Both the position numbers and the translations under genes were made by a program. This document shows, one piece after another, positions 34,279 through 43,169 of a DNA stretch of 64,000 nt (its first letter is position 1; every line of letters starts with the position of its first letter). Source of the stretch: Burkholderiales bacterium (GTDB lineage Bacteria; Pseudomonadota; Gammaproteobacteria; Burkholderiales; JAEUOS01); assembly GCA_016790635.1 (NCBI GenBank), contig JAEUOR010000062.1, positions 1 to 64,000 on the forward strand. Direction: 5' to 3'. The notes under the pieces are model-generated. The model saw only the letters and a program-made list of their open reading frames with translations. It was not told the DNA's origin and ran no database searches.

Positions 34279-36366
34279 ATGCGCCTGCACTCGCACCGCG
34301 ACCGTCCGTTTCATCTGGGGCCGTTGGCCCTGGAAGCCCTGGCACGTACGGAAGCGGTGGCGGAACCGCCAGATTTGATGCAGCCCGGCGACCGCGCGCT
34401 TGCGGCCAACGACTCGATCGCCGCGGTATTGCCCGAGTACGCGCAGCTGTTCCGGCGTTTTCTCGCCGGGCCGGTGGCGCCTGCGCGTGCGCCGATTCCC
34501 GACGATGCCAAGTTGCGCGCGGACAACCTCAAGGCTTCCGCTTACTTTCTGGATGCGATCATCGCCGGGTGCTGCCCGCTCGTGCCCGCCGACGGCGCGC
34601 CAGACGGACACTCCCACGCCTTGGTCTTCGCGGTCGAGTTCGGACGCGAACCCGCGGCCGGCGAACCGGGGGAGGCATGGATTGCCGGCACCAACGTCGC
34701 GCGCACCGACTTGCGTGCCACCGAGCTGGCGGTGATCCTGTCCGGCTATTTGCGCTGGATGGGTTTCGCGGCATCCGGTCATGCCGGTACGGAGAGCGAC
34801 ATTGACCTGGCCGCGCTGGCATTGCGCGCCGGGGTGGCGCGCGCCGGCGCCGAAGGACAGCTGGAGGCGCCGTACCTGACGCGTGGGTTTCGCCTGGGCG
34901 TCGTCACCACCGAGTACGCGCTGGCGCCGGACCGGCCGCTCGATCCGACCGCGCCGCTCACGCCGGACACCGACGACATTCGCGATGGGCTGGCGGGCAC
35001 GCGGCCGCTGTGGTGGGACGCGCAACAGGCCCAGCGCCCCCTGCACATGGGCCGCTACCCGATGGAGAAGATCCCGCGGACCGACGCGCCGAGCACGCTG
35101 GTGCTGGAGGACGAGATCCGCCGCGTCCCCAAGCGCGGCGACTTCTTCAAGCGCGCGCAGGCCGGCGACCTGGGGGAGAAGGCCAAGCGCGAGCGCATGC
35201 GCTTTCCGATGAAGCATCCCTATGCGCTGGGCATGCAGCCACTGATCCAGCACATGGTGCCGCTGCAGGGCGGGCGCGAGCCGCTCGTCCCAACCGGTCT
35301 TGGCGGCGACCTCTCGGATCCCTTGCGCAACGCGCAGTCGATCAAGGCGCTGGGCTATTACCTGGGAGCGGACTTTGTCGGCATCTGCCGCGCCTTGCCG
35401 TGGATGTATTACTCGCACGACGAGGTTGAAGGCAAACCCATTGCCGCGTACCACGCCTACGCAGTGGTCATGCTTCTGGACCAGGGCTTCGAGACCATGG
35501 AGGGCGCCTCGGGCGACGACTGGATCTCGGCATCGCAGTCCATGCGCGCCTATCTGCGCGGCGCCGAGATCGCCGGCCTGATGGCGGCGCACTGCCGGCG
35601 CATGGGCTACTCGGCGCGCGCCCACTCCAACGCGCACTCCGAGGTGATCCACAACCCCGCGATCCTGATGGCGGGCCTGGGCGAGGTCAGCCGCATCGGC
35701 GACACCATCCTGAATCCCTTCATCGGCCCGCGCTCCAAATCGGTGGTCTTCACGACCGACTTGCCGATGCAGGTCGATTTGCCGATCGACTTCGGCCTGC
35801 AGAACTTCTGCGAATCCTGCCGCAAGTGCGCGCGCGAGTGCCCGTGCAACGCGATTCCCTTCGGCCCCAAGGTCATGTTCAACGGCTATGAGATCTGGAA
35901 GGCAGACGTCGAGAAGTGCACCAAGTACCGCGTCACCAACATGAAAGGTTCGGCCTGCGGGCGCTGCATGAAGATGTGCCCTTGGAACCGTGAGGACACC
36001 GTCGCGGCCGAGGCCTGGATGTGGCGCGCCATCGACAATCCGCAAGAGGCGCGCGCCTTGGCCGAGGCCGACGACGCCGAGGGCAACGGCGCCCGCAACC
36101 CGGTCAAGCGCTGGTGGTTCGACCTGGAGGTGGTGGACGGAATCGCGATCCATCCGGTCGCCGGCATCAACGAACGCGACCTGGATTTTGAGCGCATGCG
36201 CCTGGCTGAGAAGCAGAAGCTGGCGATGTTTCCGCCCGAGCTGCAGCCTGCGCCTGGCACCACGCTCGCCACCGTGGTGCCGGCCGACCGCGAAGCAGGA
36301 TTGAAGCGCTACGCAGCGGCAGAGGCGCCGGCCGCGGCCCGCGCCCGGCGCGGGCTGCCGCCTTGA
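34279..36366 (+). CDS. Reductive dehalogenase-type iron-sulfur/corrinoid protein, cytosolic
   Basis: 695 residues from ATG 34279 (GGAG 6 nt upstream); ATG 34243 would add 12. Near the C terminus are two RdhA-type [4Fe-4S] motifs: Cys511, 514, 517 and 521 in FCESCRKCARECPCNAI, and Cys560, 563 and 567 in CGRCMKMCPWN, with Cys547 as likely fourth ligand. The preceding AGLGEVSRIGDTILNPFIGP and FTTDLPM segments match the cobalamin-binding core of reductive dehalogenases. There is no Tat signal, so it should be the soluble catabolic type. No fused reductase domain is present, so an external electron donor is needed. Substrate unknown. Epoxyqueuosine reductase shares the same fold but is about half this size. 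Confidence 0.85.
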   Translation: MRLHSHRDRPFHLGPLALEALARTEAVAEPPDLMQPGDRALAANDSIAAVLPEYAQLFRRFLAGPVAPARAPIPDDAKLRADNLKASAYFLDAIIAGCCPLVPADGAPDGHSHALVFAVEFGREPAAGEPGEAWIAGTNVARTDLRATELAVILSGYLRWMGFAASGHAGTESDIDLAALALRAGVARAGAEGQLEAPYLTRGFRLGVVTTEYALAPDRPLDPTAPLTPDTDDIRDGLAGTRPLWWDAQQAQRPLHMGRYPMEKIPRTDAPSTLVLEDEIRRVPKRGDFFKRAQAGDLGEKAKRERMRFPMKHPYALGMQPLIQHMVPLQGGREPLVPTGLGGDLSDPLRNAQSIKALGYYLGADFVGICRALPWMYYSHDEVEGKPIAAYHAYAVVMLLDQGFETMEGASGDDWISASQSMRAYLRGAEIAGLMAAHCRRMGYSARAHSNAHSEVIHNPAILMAGLGEVSRIGDTILNPFIGPRSKSVVFTTDLPMQVDLPIDFGLQNFCESCRKCARECPCNAIPFGPKVMFNGYEIWKADVEKCTKYRVTNMKGSACGRCMKMCPWNREDTVAAEAWMWRAIDNPQEARALAEADDAEGNGARNPVKRWWFDLEVVDGIAIHPVAGINERDLDFERMRLAEKQKLAMFPPELQPAPGTTLATVVPADREAGLKRYAAAEAPAAARARRGLPP

Positions 36367-36375
36367 GCGTGCGGC

Positions 36376-38307
36376 CTATGGCTCGACGATGGCGAACATC
36401 GGATTGAAGTTGTCCAGCACGCCCAAAAGCGCGGCCAGGCGCGACGCGTCGCCCGCAACCCGCAACTCGCCGGCAGCCAGCGCGGCGGCGAATTGCGCCC
36501 CGCCGCCGACCAGTTTGGCGAGTGCGGCGCGGTTCATCTGCACGGTCGCCTGCGCGGCATCGCCATGAGAGCCGGCGCTATTGGACAAGGCTCCGTTGGA
36601 GAGCGTGAGTCGCCATGTGCGATTCTCGTCGCTCATGTGCCAGTCGATCTTGAGCGACAGCGCTTCGGCCTTGGGCCCGTTGACGCGCACTGCCAGGAAG
36701 TCGAAGAACAGTTCCATCGGCAGCATGGCAACGATCTGCGGCGTGATCACCCCCACCCCGCCGGGTGGCGGCTTGGGCGGCCCCTCGCGCAATTCCTTCG
36801 CGCCCAGCACGTAGGCATTGCGCCAGGTCGAGGACTCCGCTTGGTAGGCCAGCTGCTCCATCGCATCGGCTGCCAGCGACCGCGCCGCGCGATTGGCCGG
36901 GTCCGCAAACACAAGATGGTGCGTCACCTGCACCACCCAGCGATAGTCACCGCGCTCGTAGTCGGCGCGTGCGCGCGCGAGCAGCGCGTCGGCGCCGCCC
37001 ATGTACTCCACGTAGCGCTGCCCGGCCTCGACGGGCGCGTACGGGTTCAGGTTGACCGGGTTGCCGTCATAAGGCCCCAAGTAATGGGCATAGACTGCGC
37101 GCACATTGTGTGCGGTGGCGCCGTAGTAGGGCCGCGCATGCCAGCGCCGCGCCAGGCCTGCGGGCAGCGCGTACTCGGCGGCGACTTCGTGCGGTGTCAT
37201 GCCGTGCGCCATCAGGCGCAGGGTCTGGTCGTGCATGTGGCGATACAGGTCGCGCTGCTCGGAAACGAAGGCGCGTGCCTTGTCCCTGCCCCAGGTCGGC
37301 CAGTGGTGCTGGGCGATGACCACGTCGGTCCGTTCGACGTAGTGGTCCAGCGCATAGCCCAGGTACTTGGACCAGGCCAGCGCGTCGCGCGTCTTGGCGC
37401 CGCGTATGGGACACAGGTTATGCATGGTGTGGCAGCCGTTTTCCGCCAGATTGAGCACGCCCATGCCCGGGAAAAAGAAATTCATCTCGGCCGGTGCCTC
37501 GGTCTCCGGTGTCAACTGGAACTCGATTTCGACCCCGTCGATGACATGCGTCTCGATCGGCCTTTCGATGACCATGTTGGGTGCGATCAGCCCCATGGTG
37601 CCGCGTCCCATGGTCTTGCCCAGCCCCGCGTCGACCTGCGCGCGCGCATGGCGCTCGAGCAACTGGCCGAACTGGAACATGGAGCGCCGGCGCATCGGGA
37701 TGCCGGCCAGAACGTTCTCGGCGATTGCCGCTTCCATGAAGCCGGTCGGCGCGATGACCTGCACTTCGCCACTGGCGCCCTGGGCGGCGCTCATGACCCC
37801 CTCGACCCCACCATAGTGGTCGCCATGGCTGTGGCTGTAAATGACCGCGCGCACGGGGCGCGTGCGCCCGGGATCGCGGTGCGTGTAGTACAGGTCCAGC
37901 GCGGTGCGTGCCGACTCGGCGAAGGTCAACGGGTCGATCAGGATCAGACCGGTGTCACCTTCGATGATGGTCAGGTTGGCGATATCGAATCCGCGCACCT
38001 GAAACATGCGTGGCACGACTTCGAAAAGACCGTGGATGCAATTGACGCGTGCCTGACGCCACAGACTGGGGTTGACGGTGTCCGGTGCGGTCGCCTCCTC
38101 CAGGAAACGATAGGCCTCCAGGCTCCACACCGGCCTGCCATTCGCCCCCAGCACCAGTGCGTCCGGAATGGTCGCGATGAAACCGCGGCGCGCGTCCTCG
38201 AACGAAGAGGCATCCGCCAGATCGAATTGCCGCGCCACGCCCGAGTTGGCGGCGCAGGTGTGCAGGCTGGCAGGCTTGAATGGCCGGCCCGGTTCATCGT
38301 CACTCAT
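36376..38307 (-). CDS. Alkyl/aryl-sulfatase of the metallo-beta-lactamase superfamily (SdsA-like)
   Basis: 643 residues from MSDDEPGRP. The zinc-binding motif SHSHGDHYGG is in the N-terminal MBL domain (about residues 170-180), with NFFFPGMGVLNLAENGCHTMHN downstream, described in pieces. A helical dimerisation domain and a C-terminal SCP2-like domain (about 530-640) complete the SdsA1/YjcS layout. There is no signal peptide. It should hydrolyse alkyl sulfates such as SDS. It converges with the dehalogenase gene (9-nt gap) and diverges from the flavoprotein gene at 38378. Confidence 0.9.
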   Translation of the reverse strand: MSDDEPGRPFKPASLHTCAANSGVARQFDLADASSFEDARRGFIATIPDALVLGANGRPVWSLEAYRFLEEATAPDTVNPSLWRQARVNCIHGLFEVVPRMFQVRGFDIANLTIIEGDTGLILIDPLTFAESARTALDLYYTHRDPGRTRPVRAVIYSHSHGDHYGGVEGVMSAAQGASGEVQVIAPTGFMEAAIAENVLAGIPMRRRSMFQFGQLLERHARAQVDAGLGKTMGRGTMGLIAPNMVIERPIETHVIDGVEIEFQLTPETEAPAEMNFFFPGMGVLNLAENGCHTMHNLCPIRGAKTRDALAWSKYLGYALDHYVERTDVVIAQHHWPTWGRDKARAFVSEQRDLYRHMHDQTLRLMAHGMTPHEVAAEYALPAGLARRWHARPYYGATAHNVRAVYAHYLGPYDGNPVNLNPYAPVEAGQRYVEYMGGADALLARARADYERGDYRWVVQVTHHLVFADPANRAARSLAADAMEQLAYQAESSTWRNAYVLGAKELREGPPKPPPGGVGVITPQIVAMLPMELFFDFLAVRVNGPKAEALSLKIDWHMSDENRTWRLTLSNGALSNSAGSHGDAAQATVQMNRAALAKLVGGGAQFAAALAAGELRVAGDASRLAALLGVLDNFNPMFAIVEP

Positions 38308-38377
38308 CTTGTATCCCCGCAATCGTCAGCTTGATTGTCGCGCAATCTCCATCCTCTCCACTCGAATCCACCCCGCC

Positions 38378-39040
38378 ATGGCTCAGTTCGTACCGCTCAG
38401 AACCTACCGCGAGTATCCCCAATCCGAGATGATCGAACGTGCGCACGCGTTCAACACGGACATCCAGCGCCGTCGCACCGTCCGTGAATTCTCCGACCGA
38501 CCGGTGCCGCGCGAAATCATCGAGCAATGCCTCCTGGCCGCCGGCAGCGCGCCTTCCGGCGCCGCCTTGCAGCCCTGGCATTTCGTGGTCGTCTCGGACC
38601 CGAAGGTCAAGGCGACCCTGCGCGTCGAAGCGGAAAAGGAAGAGCGCGACTTCTACAACGGCCGCGCGCCGCAGGAATGGCTGGACGCATTGGCCCCCCT
38701 GGGCACCGACGAGAACAAGCCCTTTCTGGAAGTCGCACCCTGGCTGATCGCGATCTTCGAGAAGACCCATTCGCTCCTGGATGACGGCCGACGGGTCAAG
38801 AACTACTACGTCGGCCAATCCACCGGCATCGCCTGCGGAATGCTCATCACGGCGCTGCACCACGCCGGGTTGGCGACACTTACCCACACACCCAGTCCGA
38901 TGGCCTTCATGAACAAGATTCTCGACCGGCCAAAAGGCGAACGGCCGTTCCTGCTGCTGGTGGTGGGGTATCCGGCCCCCGGGGTGCAGGTGCCCGACAT
39001 CCACAGAAAGCCGCTGGATCGCATCGCGACATTCATCTAA
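38378..39040 (+). CDS. Nitroreductase-family flavoprotein of the iodotyrosine deiodinase type
   Basis: 220 residues from MAQFVPLRTY. The FMN-binding RRRTVREFSDRPVP opening, GSAPSGAALQPW and the IACGMLITALHHAGL segment match the IYD branch of nitroreductases. The three residues that clamp the halotyrosine zwitterion in human IYD (Glu157, Tyr161, Lys182) align to Glu89, Tyr93 and Lys114 with identical spacing (4 and 21). This points to flavin-dependent reductive dehalogenation of a halotyrosine or a similar halophenol. A general nitroreductase role is less likely but possible. It is divergent from the alkylsulfatase gene across 70 nt. Confidence 0.82.
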   Translation: MAQFVPLRTYREYPQSEMIERAHAFNTDIQRRRTVREFSDRPVPREIIEQCLLAAGSAPSGAALQPWHFVVVSDPKVKATLRVEAEKEERDFYNGRAPQEWLDALAPLGTDENKPFLEVAPWLIAIFEKTHSLLDDGRRVKNYYVGQSTGIACGMLITALHHAGLATLTHTPSPMAFMNKILDRPKGERPFLLLVVGYPAPGVQVPDIHRKPLDRIATFI

Positions 39041-39083
39041 ACGCGGCACTTGCGTGGGTCTCGCGGGGCGTCGCAGCGCCGGA

Positions 39084-39911
39084 TCAGGCCCCGACCGGCG
39101 CACCGCTCACCGCCGGCTTTACCGTCACCAGCACCTCGATGTACTGCGCGCGAATGCCTCTTGACAGGTCATCGATCTGAACGACGTGCGTGAAAAGGCC
39201 ACTCGCCTCGAAAATGTGCCGGCAGATATCGAAACCCCAGTCCATGGTAACCAGCGAACCTTCCTCGACCGTCGGATTGCCGTGATACTCCGGTGGTTCG
39301 AGATGCACTATCCGGCCGTCGTCACTCAGGCGCGCGCGCGCCCGGGACGCCTCGTGCCGTCTGACCAGGGGCACGGTGAAGACGTGCGCGCCGCCGGGCT
39401 TCAGGGTACGCGCGATCTCGCGAAAGACCTGCGCCGGATGGAACACGTGCTCGATGACGTCCTGCGTGACATGCAGGTCGATGCTCGCGTCGGCGAACGA
39501 CAGGTCTTGCAGGTTTTCGCTGCGCACCGCGCCGACCAGACGGCCCGATGCGACTCCCGGCAGATAGTGCGACGCGATGTAGCCGTGGCATTCGCGTGCC
39601 AGACGCCGGCTCGCCCCGTGATCGCCCGGCGAGGATTCGTGGATGACACGATCACGCCATTCGGGAAAGTAGCTCTCGAGGGTCGCCATGAGGGCGCGCT
39701 CGCGGGGAATCGAACCGCAGGACGCACACCGAAAATGGTCGCGCAGGTGCGGATGATGGGCGACAAAAACCACATCTTCCGAGCAAACCGGACAGGTGCC
39801 CTCGCTGATGAGCACCGGCTGGGAAGACGAGGCGCCTGGGGCAGCGCCGCGTTTCGGCTTCGCGCCGAGCAGTGAGAGGAGCTGCTTGCGGATTTCAGCG
39901 GTGATCGGCAA
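39084..39911 (-). CDS. Class I SAM-dependent methyltransferase with N-terminal zinc motif
   Basis: 275 residues. Near residue 40 two Cys pairs (CPVC and CASC, 23 residues apart) suggest a zinc ribbon. The methyltransferase core has the motif LHVTQDVIEHVFHP followed by TLKPGGAHVFTVP. Motif I is diverged, lacking the standard GxGxG. The substrate is unknown; similar proteins occur in surface-polysaccharide loci. It is followed upstream on the same strand by an FKBP gene at 36-nt distance. Confidence 0.75.
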   Translation of the reverse strand: MPITAEIRKQLLSLLGAKPKRGAAPGASSSQPVLISEGTCPVCSEDVVFVAHHPHLRDHFRCASCGSIPRERALMATLESYFPEWRDRVIHESSPGDHGASRRLARECHGYIASHYLPGVASGRLVGAVRSENLQDLSFADASIDLHVTQDVIEHVFHPAQVFREIARTLKPGGAHVFTVPLVRRHEASRARARLSDDGRIVHLEPPEYHGNPTVEEGSLVTMDWGFDICRHIFEASGLFTHVVQIDDLSRGIRAQYIEVLVTVKPAVSGAPVGA

Positions 39912-39947
39912 GCCGCGTCTCCGCTACCCCTCTTCGCCCGAGCTTCC

Positions 39948-40283
39948 TCAAACCGCAAGCAACTCGACCTCGAAGAGCAGCGTCGCATTCGGCGGAATCA
40001 CCCCGCCCGCACCGCGCGCGCCGTAGCCCATCTCGGGCGGTATGGTCAGTTCGCGCTTGCCCCCGACCTTCATGCCGGCAAAGCCCTCGTCCCAGCCGCG
40101 GATCACGTGTCCTGCGCCCAAGGGGAAGGAGAAGGGCTGGTTGCGATCCTTGCTCGAATCGAACTTCGCGCCCTTCTGGCCGTCGTTGAACAGCCAGCCG
40201 GTGTAATGCACCTCGATGGTCGTGCCCGCGCGTGCTTCGGCGCCTGTACCGACGGTCAGGTCCTTGATGATGAGTCCGGACAT
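39948..40283 (-). CDS. FKBP-type peptidyl-prolyl isomerase
   Basis: 111 residues, a single FKBP domain. Conserved elements include VHYTGWLFNDGQKGAKFDSS, FPLGAGHVIRGWDEG and PPEMGYGARGAGGVIPPNA, quoted as separate short pieces. It catalyses cis-trans isomerisation of prolyl bonds and would act in the cytosol, as there is no signal peptide. Confidence 0.95.
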   Translation of the reverse strand: MSGLIIKDLTVGTGAEARAGTTIEVHYTGWLFNDGQKGAKFDSSKDRNQPFSFPLGAGHVIRGWDEGFAGMKVGGKRELTIPPEMGYGARGAGGVIPPNATLLFEVELLAV

Positions 40284-40323
40284 GGTGAGTTCCGATATGT
40301 TGAGGAGCGAGGATTATCCGCCA

Positions 40324-41559
40324 TCAGGCACGCGGCATGCGGAGCGCCAGCGCCATGGCGACCAGGTTGCAGGCCACGCCGGTGACAAGCGGCAGCGCAT
40401 AGCTGCCGGTGGTGTCGTAGGCCCAACCGGCGAAGGTAGGCGCGAAGAGGGTCCCCGTGCCGGCACCCAGGTACAGGAGTCCGATGAGCCCGCTCAAGCT
40501 GCGCCCGCCGAAATAACCCATGGCCAGCGGTGGGGCAATGCCGACGAAGCCGCCGTACCCCAACCCGAACAGGATTGCGAACAGTGAGAGCGCCAGCAGG
40601 GACGCGGGCAGCGCCAACGAGATCAGCCACCAGGCGAACGATAGCGCCATGAGCCCGAACATCGCCGCGTAGGCCTCGCGCCTGCCGTGGCGGTCGGCCA
40701 GGCGCGTCATCACGAGGCGTCCGACGAAGCTGCCCAGCCCGATGAGGCCCAGCAGGAGCGCGCCGGTCTCGGCGGCGAAGCCGCGGTCCAGCGCGTGCCG
40801 CGCCAGGTGCACGAAGGGCATGAACTGGATGATGCCGGTACCGAGCATGGTGAGAAAAAAGAGCACGAATGTCTGCGAACGCACCGCTTCCGCCCAGCCC
40901 ATGCCGCCGGTGGCCAGGTTGCCGTGCGGCGACTGCGCGTCGCCGTCGGCGTGAAGGCCACGCGCCTGCGGTGACTTCTCCAGTTGCAGGGCGGCTGCGA
41001 GACCGAGCACCAGCACCGCGAGCGCGAGCCACTGCAATGTCGCGCGCCAGCCGAGCGCTTCGATGCACTTGACCGCGAGAAACGGGGTGACGAGTGTCGC
41101 CAGGCCGATGCCGGAAGATGCGATGCCGGCGGCGGTCGCGCGGCGCCGCACGAACCAGGGCTGCACCGCGGCGATCGACGGCACGTAGGCGCAGCCCACC
41201 CCGATGCCGATGGCCAGGCCGAAGCAGATGTAGAAGGCGATGAGCGAGTTGACGTGACTGGACAGGTACAGACCGAGCGCCAAGGCGATGATGCCGGCGC
41301 TGACCACGTGGCGCACATGGGTGCGGTCGGCGACGACCCCGGCGAAGGCGCCGACCAAGAAGTAAAGGAACACCGCCAGGCCGAAGGCGAAGGACACGCC
41401 CGCCCGACTGGCGGCGAACTCGGCCTCGAGCGCGGTGAAGAACGACGAGAACGAGTAGGCCGCGCTGAAGATCGTGAACAGCACCACGTGCACGGCCCAG
41501 ACGACGACCCAGCCATGGAACAGGCGTGCCTGCGCAACGCTTTCGTCTGGCGCCTTCAT
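40324..41559 (-). CDS. MFS transporter, monocarboxylate/oxalate-formate type
   Basis: 411 residues from MKAPDESVAQA. Twelve membrane helices, with FHGWVVVWAVH at the start, which is typical of the MCT and oxalate/formate antiporter branch. The helix 2-3 loop reads GVVADRTHVRHV and the later one RLADRHGRREA. It probably carries a small organic acid, perhaps aromatic. The divergently oriented regulators around it do not fix the substrate. A LysR gene lies 95 nt upstream on the same strand. Confidence 0.85.
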   Translation of the reverse strand: MKAPDESVAQARLFHGWVVVWAVHVVLFTIFSAAYSFSSFFTALEAEFAASRAGVSFAFGLAVFLYFLVGAFAGVVADRTHVRHVVSAGIIALALGLYLSSHVNSLIAFYICFGLAIGIGVGCAYVPSIAAVQPWFVRRRATAAGIASSGIGLATLVTPFLAVKCIEALGWRATLQWLALAVLVLGLAAALQLEKSPQARGLHADGDAQSPHGNLATGGMGWAEAVRSQTFVLFFLTMLGTGIIQFMPFVHLARHALDRGFAAETGALLLGLIGLGSFVGRLVMTRLADRHGRREAYAAMFGLMALSFAWWLISLALPASLLALSLFAILFGLGYGGFVGIAPPLAMGYFGGRSLSGLIGLLYLGAGTGTLFAPTFAGWAYDTTGSYALPLVTGVACNLVAMALALRMPRA

Positions 41560-41654
41560 GGCCGCGCTTGCAAACGCACAGGCACCGGCGGGATGCCGGG
41601 CTCGGAGGCCAGCCGCGGGCAGGGCAGAAAATCGCGCGCCATCGGATCCCCCGG

Positions 41655-42587
41655 TCAATCCCGTTCCGCTTCGGCCATCACCCAGTCGGCGAAGGCCTTG
41701 ACTTCGGGTCGATGCCGGCTGCCGCGCGCGATGACGACGAAGTACTGCCTCGGCACGGCCATGCGATTGTCGAACAGGGGCACGAGCCTGCCCTGCTTGA
41801 TCAGGCGGCGCACATGGGCGGTGCGGCCGATCGCGATGCCTTCGCCCTCCACCGCCGCTGAAATCGCCTGATCGTAGTGAGAAAAGGTGATGTTGCCGGC
41901 CGGCTTCACCTGACCGACCTTCCAGAGGGCCAGCCAGTTGTCCCAGCTCACGTGCGGGACCCGGCCCTGTGCATCGTCGTACCTGAGGAGCACGTGGTGG
42001 ACCAGGTCCGCCGGTGTGCGCAATGGCGCTTCCTTCCGGTTCAGAAGCGCGGGACTCACCACGGGAAACGCCTCCTCCCGCATCAGCGCGCGCGCCTCTG
42101 CCGGCGCGGACTCCGGTTCGCAAAAGCGGATCGCGCAGTCGATCCGCTCGCGCTCCAGGGCCACGATGGAATCGTTGGCAGCGATGCGTACGTCGATGTC
42201 GGGCCTAAGCGCGCGGAATCGGGCCAGCCGCGGAACCAGCCACAACGTGGCGAAGGACAGGGGAGTGGTCACTGTGACCACCTGCGCCGCCGGGCCCTGC
42301 AGTTCGTCGATCGTGCGGACGATGTCAGCCAGCGCGCGGCTGGCGACGCGGTACAGGCGCTCCCCGGCGTCGGTCAGTTCCAGGCGACGGTTGAAGCGCG
42401 CGAACAGCGGCACGCCAATGCCGTCTTCCAGCGACTTGATCTGCCGGCTCACCGCGGACTGGGTGATCGACAGCTCGCTCGCAGCCGCGGTGAAGCTCAA
42501 GAGCCGTGCGGCGGATTCGAAACCACGCAGCGAATCCAGTGAGGCGACGCGCCTTGCCGGGCGTGGTTTCGAATGATTATTTCTCAT
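41655..42587 (-). CDS. LysR-type regulator, GcvA-like
   Basis: 310 residues. The helix-turn-helix FTAAASELSITQSAVSRQIKSL with GIGVPLFARFNRRLELTDAG is the GcvA-type LysR N terminus. The effector domain starts near VVTVTTPLSFATLWLVPRL. It is divergent from a DUF2917 gene, an arrangement I associate with betaproteobacterial GcvA-like regulators, and upstream of an MFS gene that it may also control. Confidence 0.93.
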   Translation of the reverse strand: MRNNHSKPRPARRVASLDSLRGFESAARLLSFTAAASELSITQSAVSRQIKSLEDGIGVPLFARFNRRLELTDAGERLYRVASRALADIVRTIDELQGPAAQVVTVTTPLSFATLWLVPRLARFRALRPDIDVRIAANDSIVALERERIDCAIRFCEPESAPAEARALMREEAFPVVSPALLNRKEAPLRTPADLVHHVLLRYDDAQGRVPHVSWDNWLALWKVGQVKPAGNITFSHYDQAISAAVEGEGIAIGRTAHVRRLIKQGRLVPLFDNRMAVPRQYFVVIARGSRHRPEVKAFADWVMAEAERD

Positions 42588-42715
42588 GCGAAATGGGCGT
42601 CAAACTCGTTTGTCAGGCCTGACTCTGAAGCGGACAATTCCTCACATCGCTTAAACAAGCGACGTGTCACCGAATCGGTGATCCTTGAACAAAAGTTATC
42701 CGAATGGAGCCCATC

Positions 42716-43069
42716 ATGCAAGTTGCCTTCAACCACCTCGATTTCCTGCTTCCCTCCAACGGCACGCTTTCGGTGCTGCGTCCCGCCAGCATGGCGGTGT
42801 CGGTCAAGCGCGGCGTGGTGTGGCTGACCCAGGATGCCCACACGGAAGATCATGTGCTCCGGGCGGGTGAGACCATGCGCATCCGCGATGACGATCCGAT
42901 CGTGCTTTCGGCGTTCCGCAATTCCGAAGTGGAATTGCACCAGGGGCAGACCCGCGCGCCCGTGACTCGCGCGTTGCGCAACGCAGCCGCGTGGGCTCTG
43001 CGCCGGCTGCGTCCGACCATCCGGCAGCGCGCAAGAATGGCGCGACGCGGCGCGCTGCCGCTGCTCTAG
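42716..43069 (+). CDS. DUF2917 domain protein
   Basis: 117 residues from ATG 42716 (GGAG 6 nt upstream; an ATG 12 nt earlier is possible). The DUF2917 core is a short beta-rich, cupin-like stretch with VSVKRGVVWLTQDAHTEDHVL and the RAGETMRI turn. The tail is Arg/Ala-rich. Function unknown. Its divergent LysR neighbour is the likely regulator. Confidence 0.8.
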   Translation: MQVAFNHLDFLLPSNGTLSVLRPASMAVSVKRGVVWLTQDAHTEDHVLRAGETMRIRDDDPIVLSAFRNSEVELHQGQTRAPVTRALRNAAAWALRRLRPTIRQRARMARRGALPLL

Positions 43070-43169
43070 TGGCTGCGGTGGGGGCGGCACAGGCGCCTGC
43101 AGGCGCGGCAGGCGATGCGCCTGATAGCATGTCGGGGCCGGCTGCCGGCCATCCGCGCCTCCTTCACAC

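Noticed and set aside
34279..36366. Epoxyqueuosine reductase (QueG) as the identity of the corrinoid/FeS protein
   Set aside because: The protein is about twice the QueG length, and the segments before the cluster motifs match the reductive dehalogenase core better; phylogeny is still needed.
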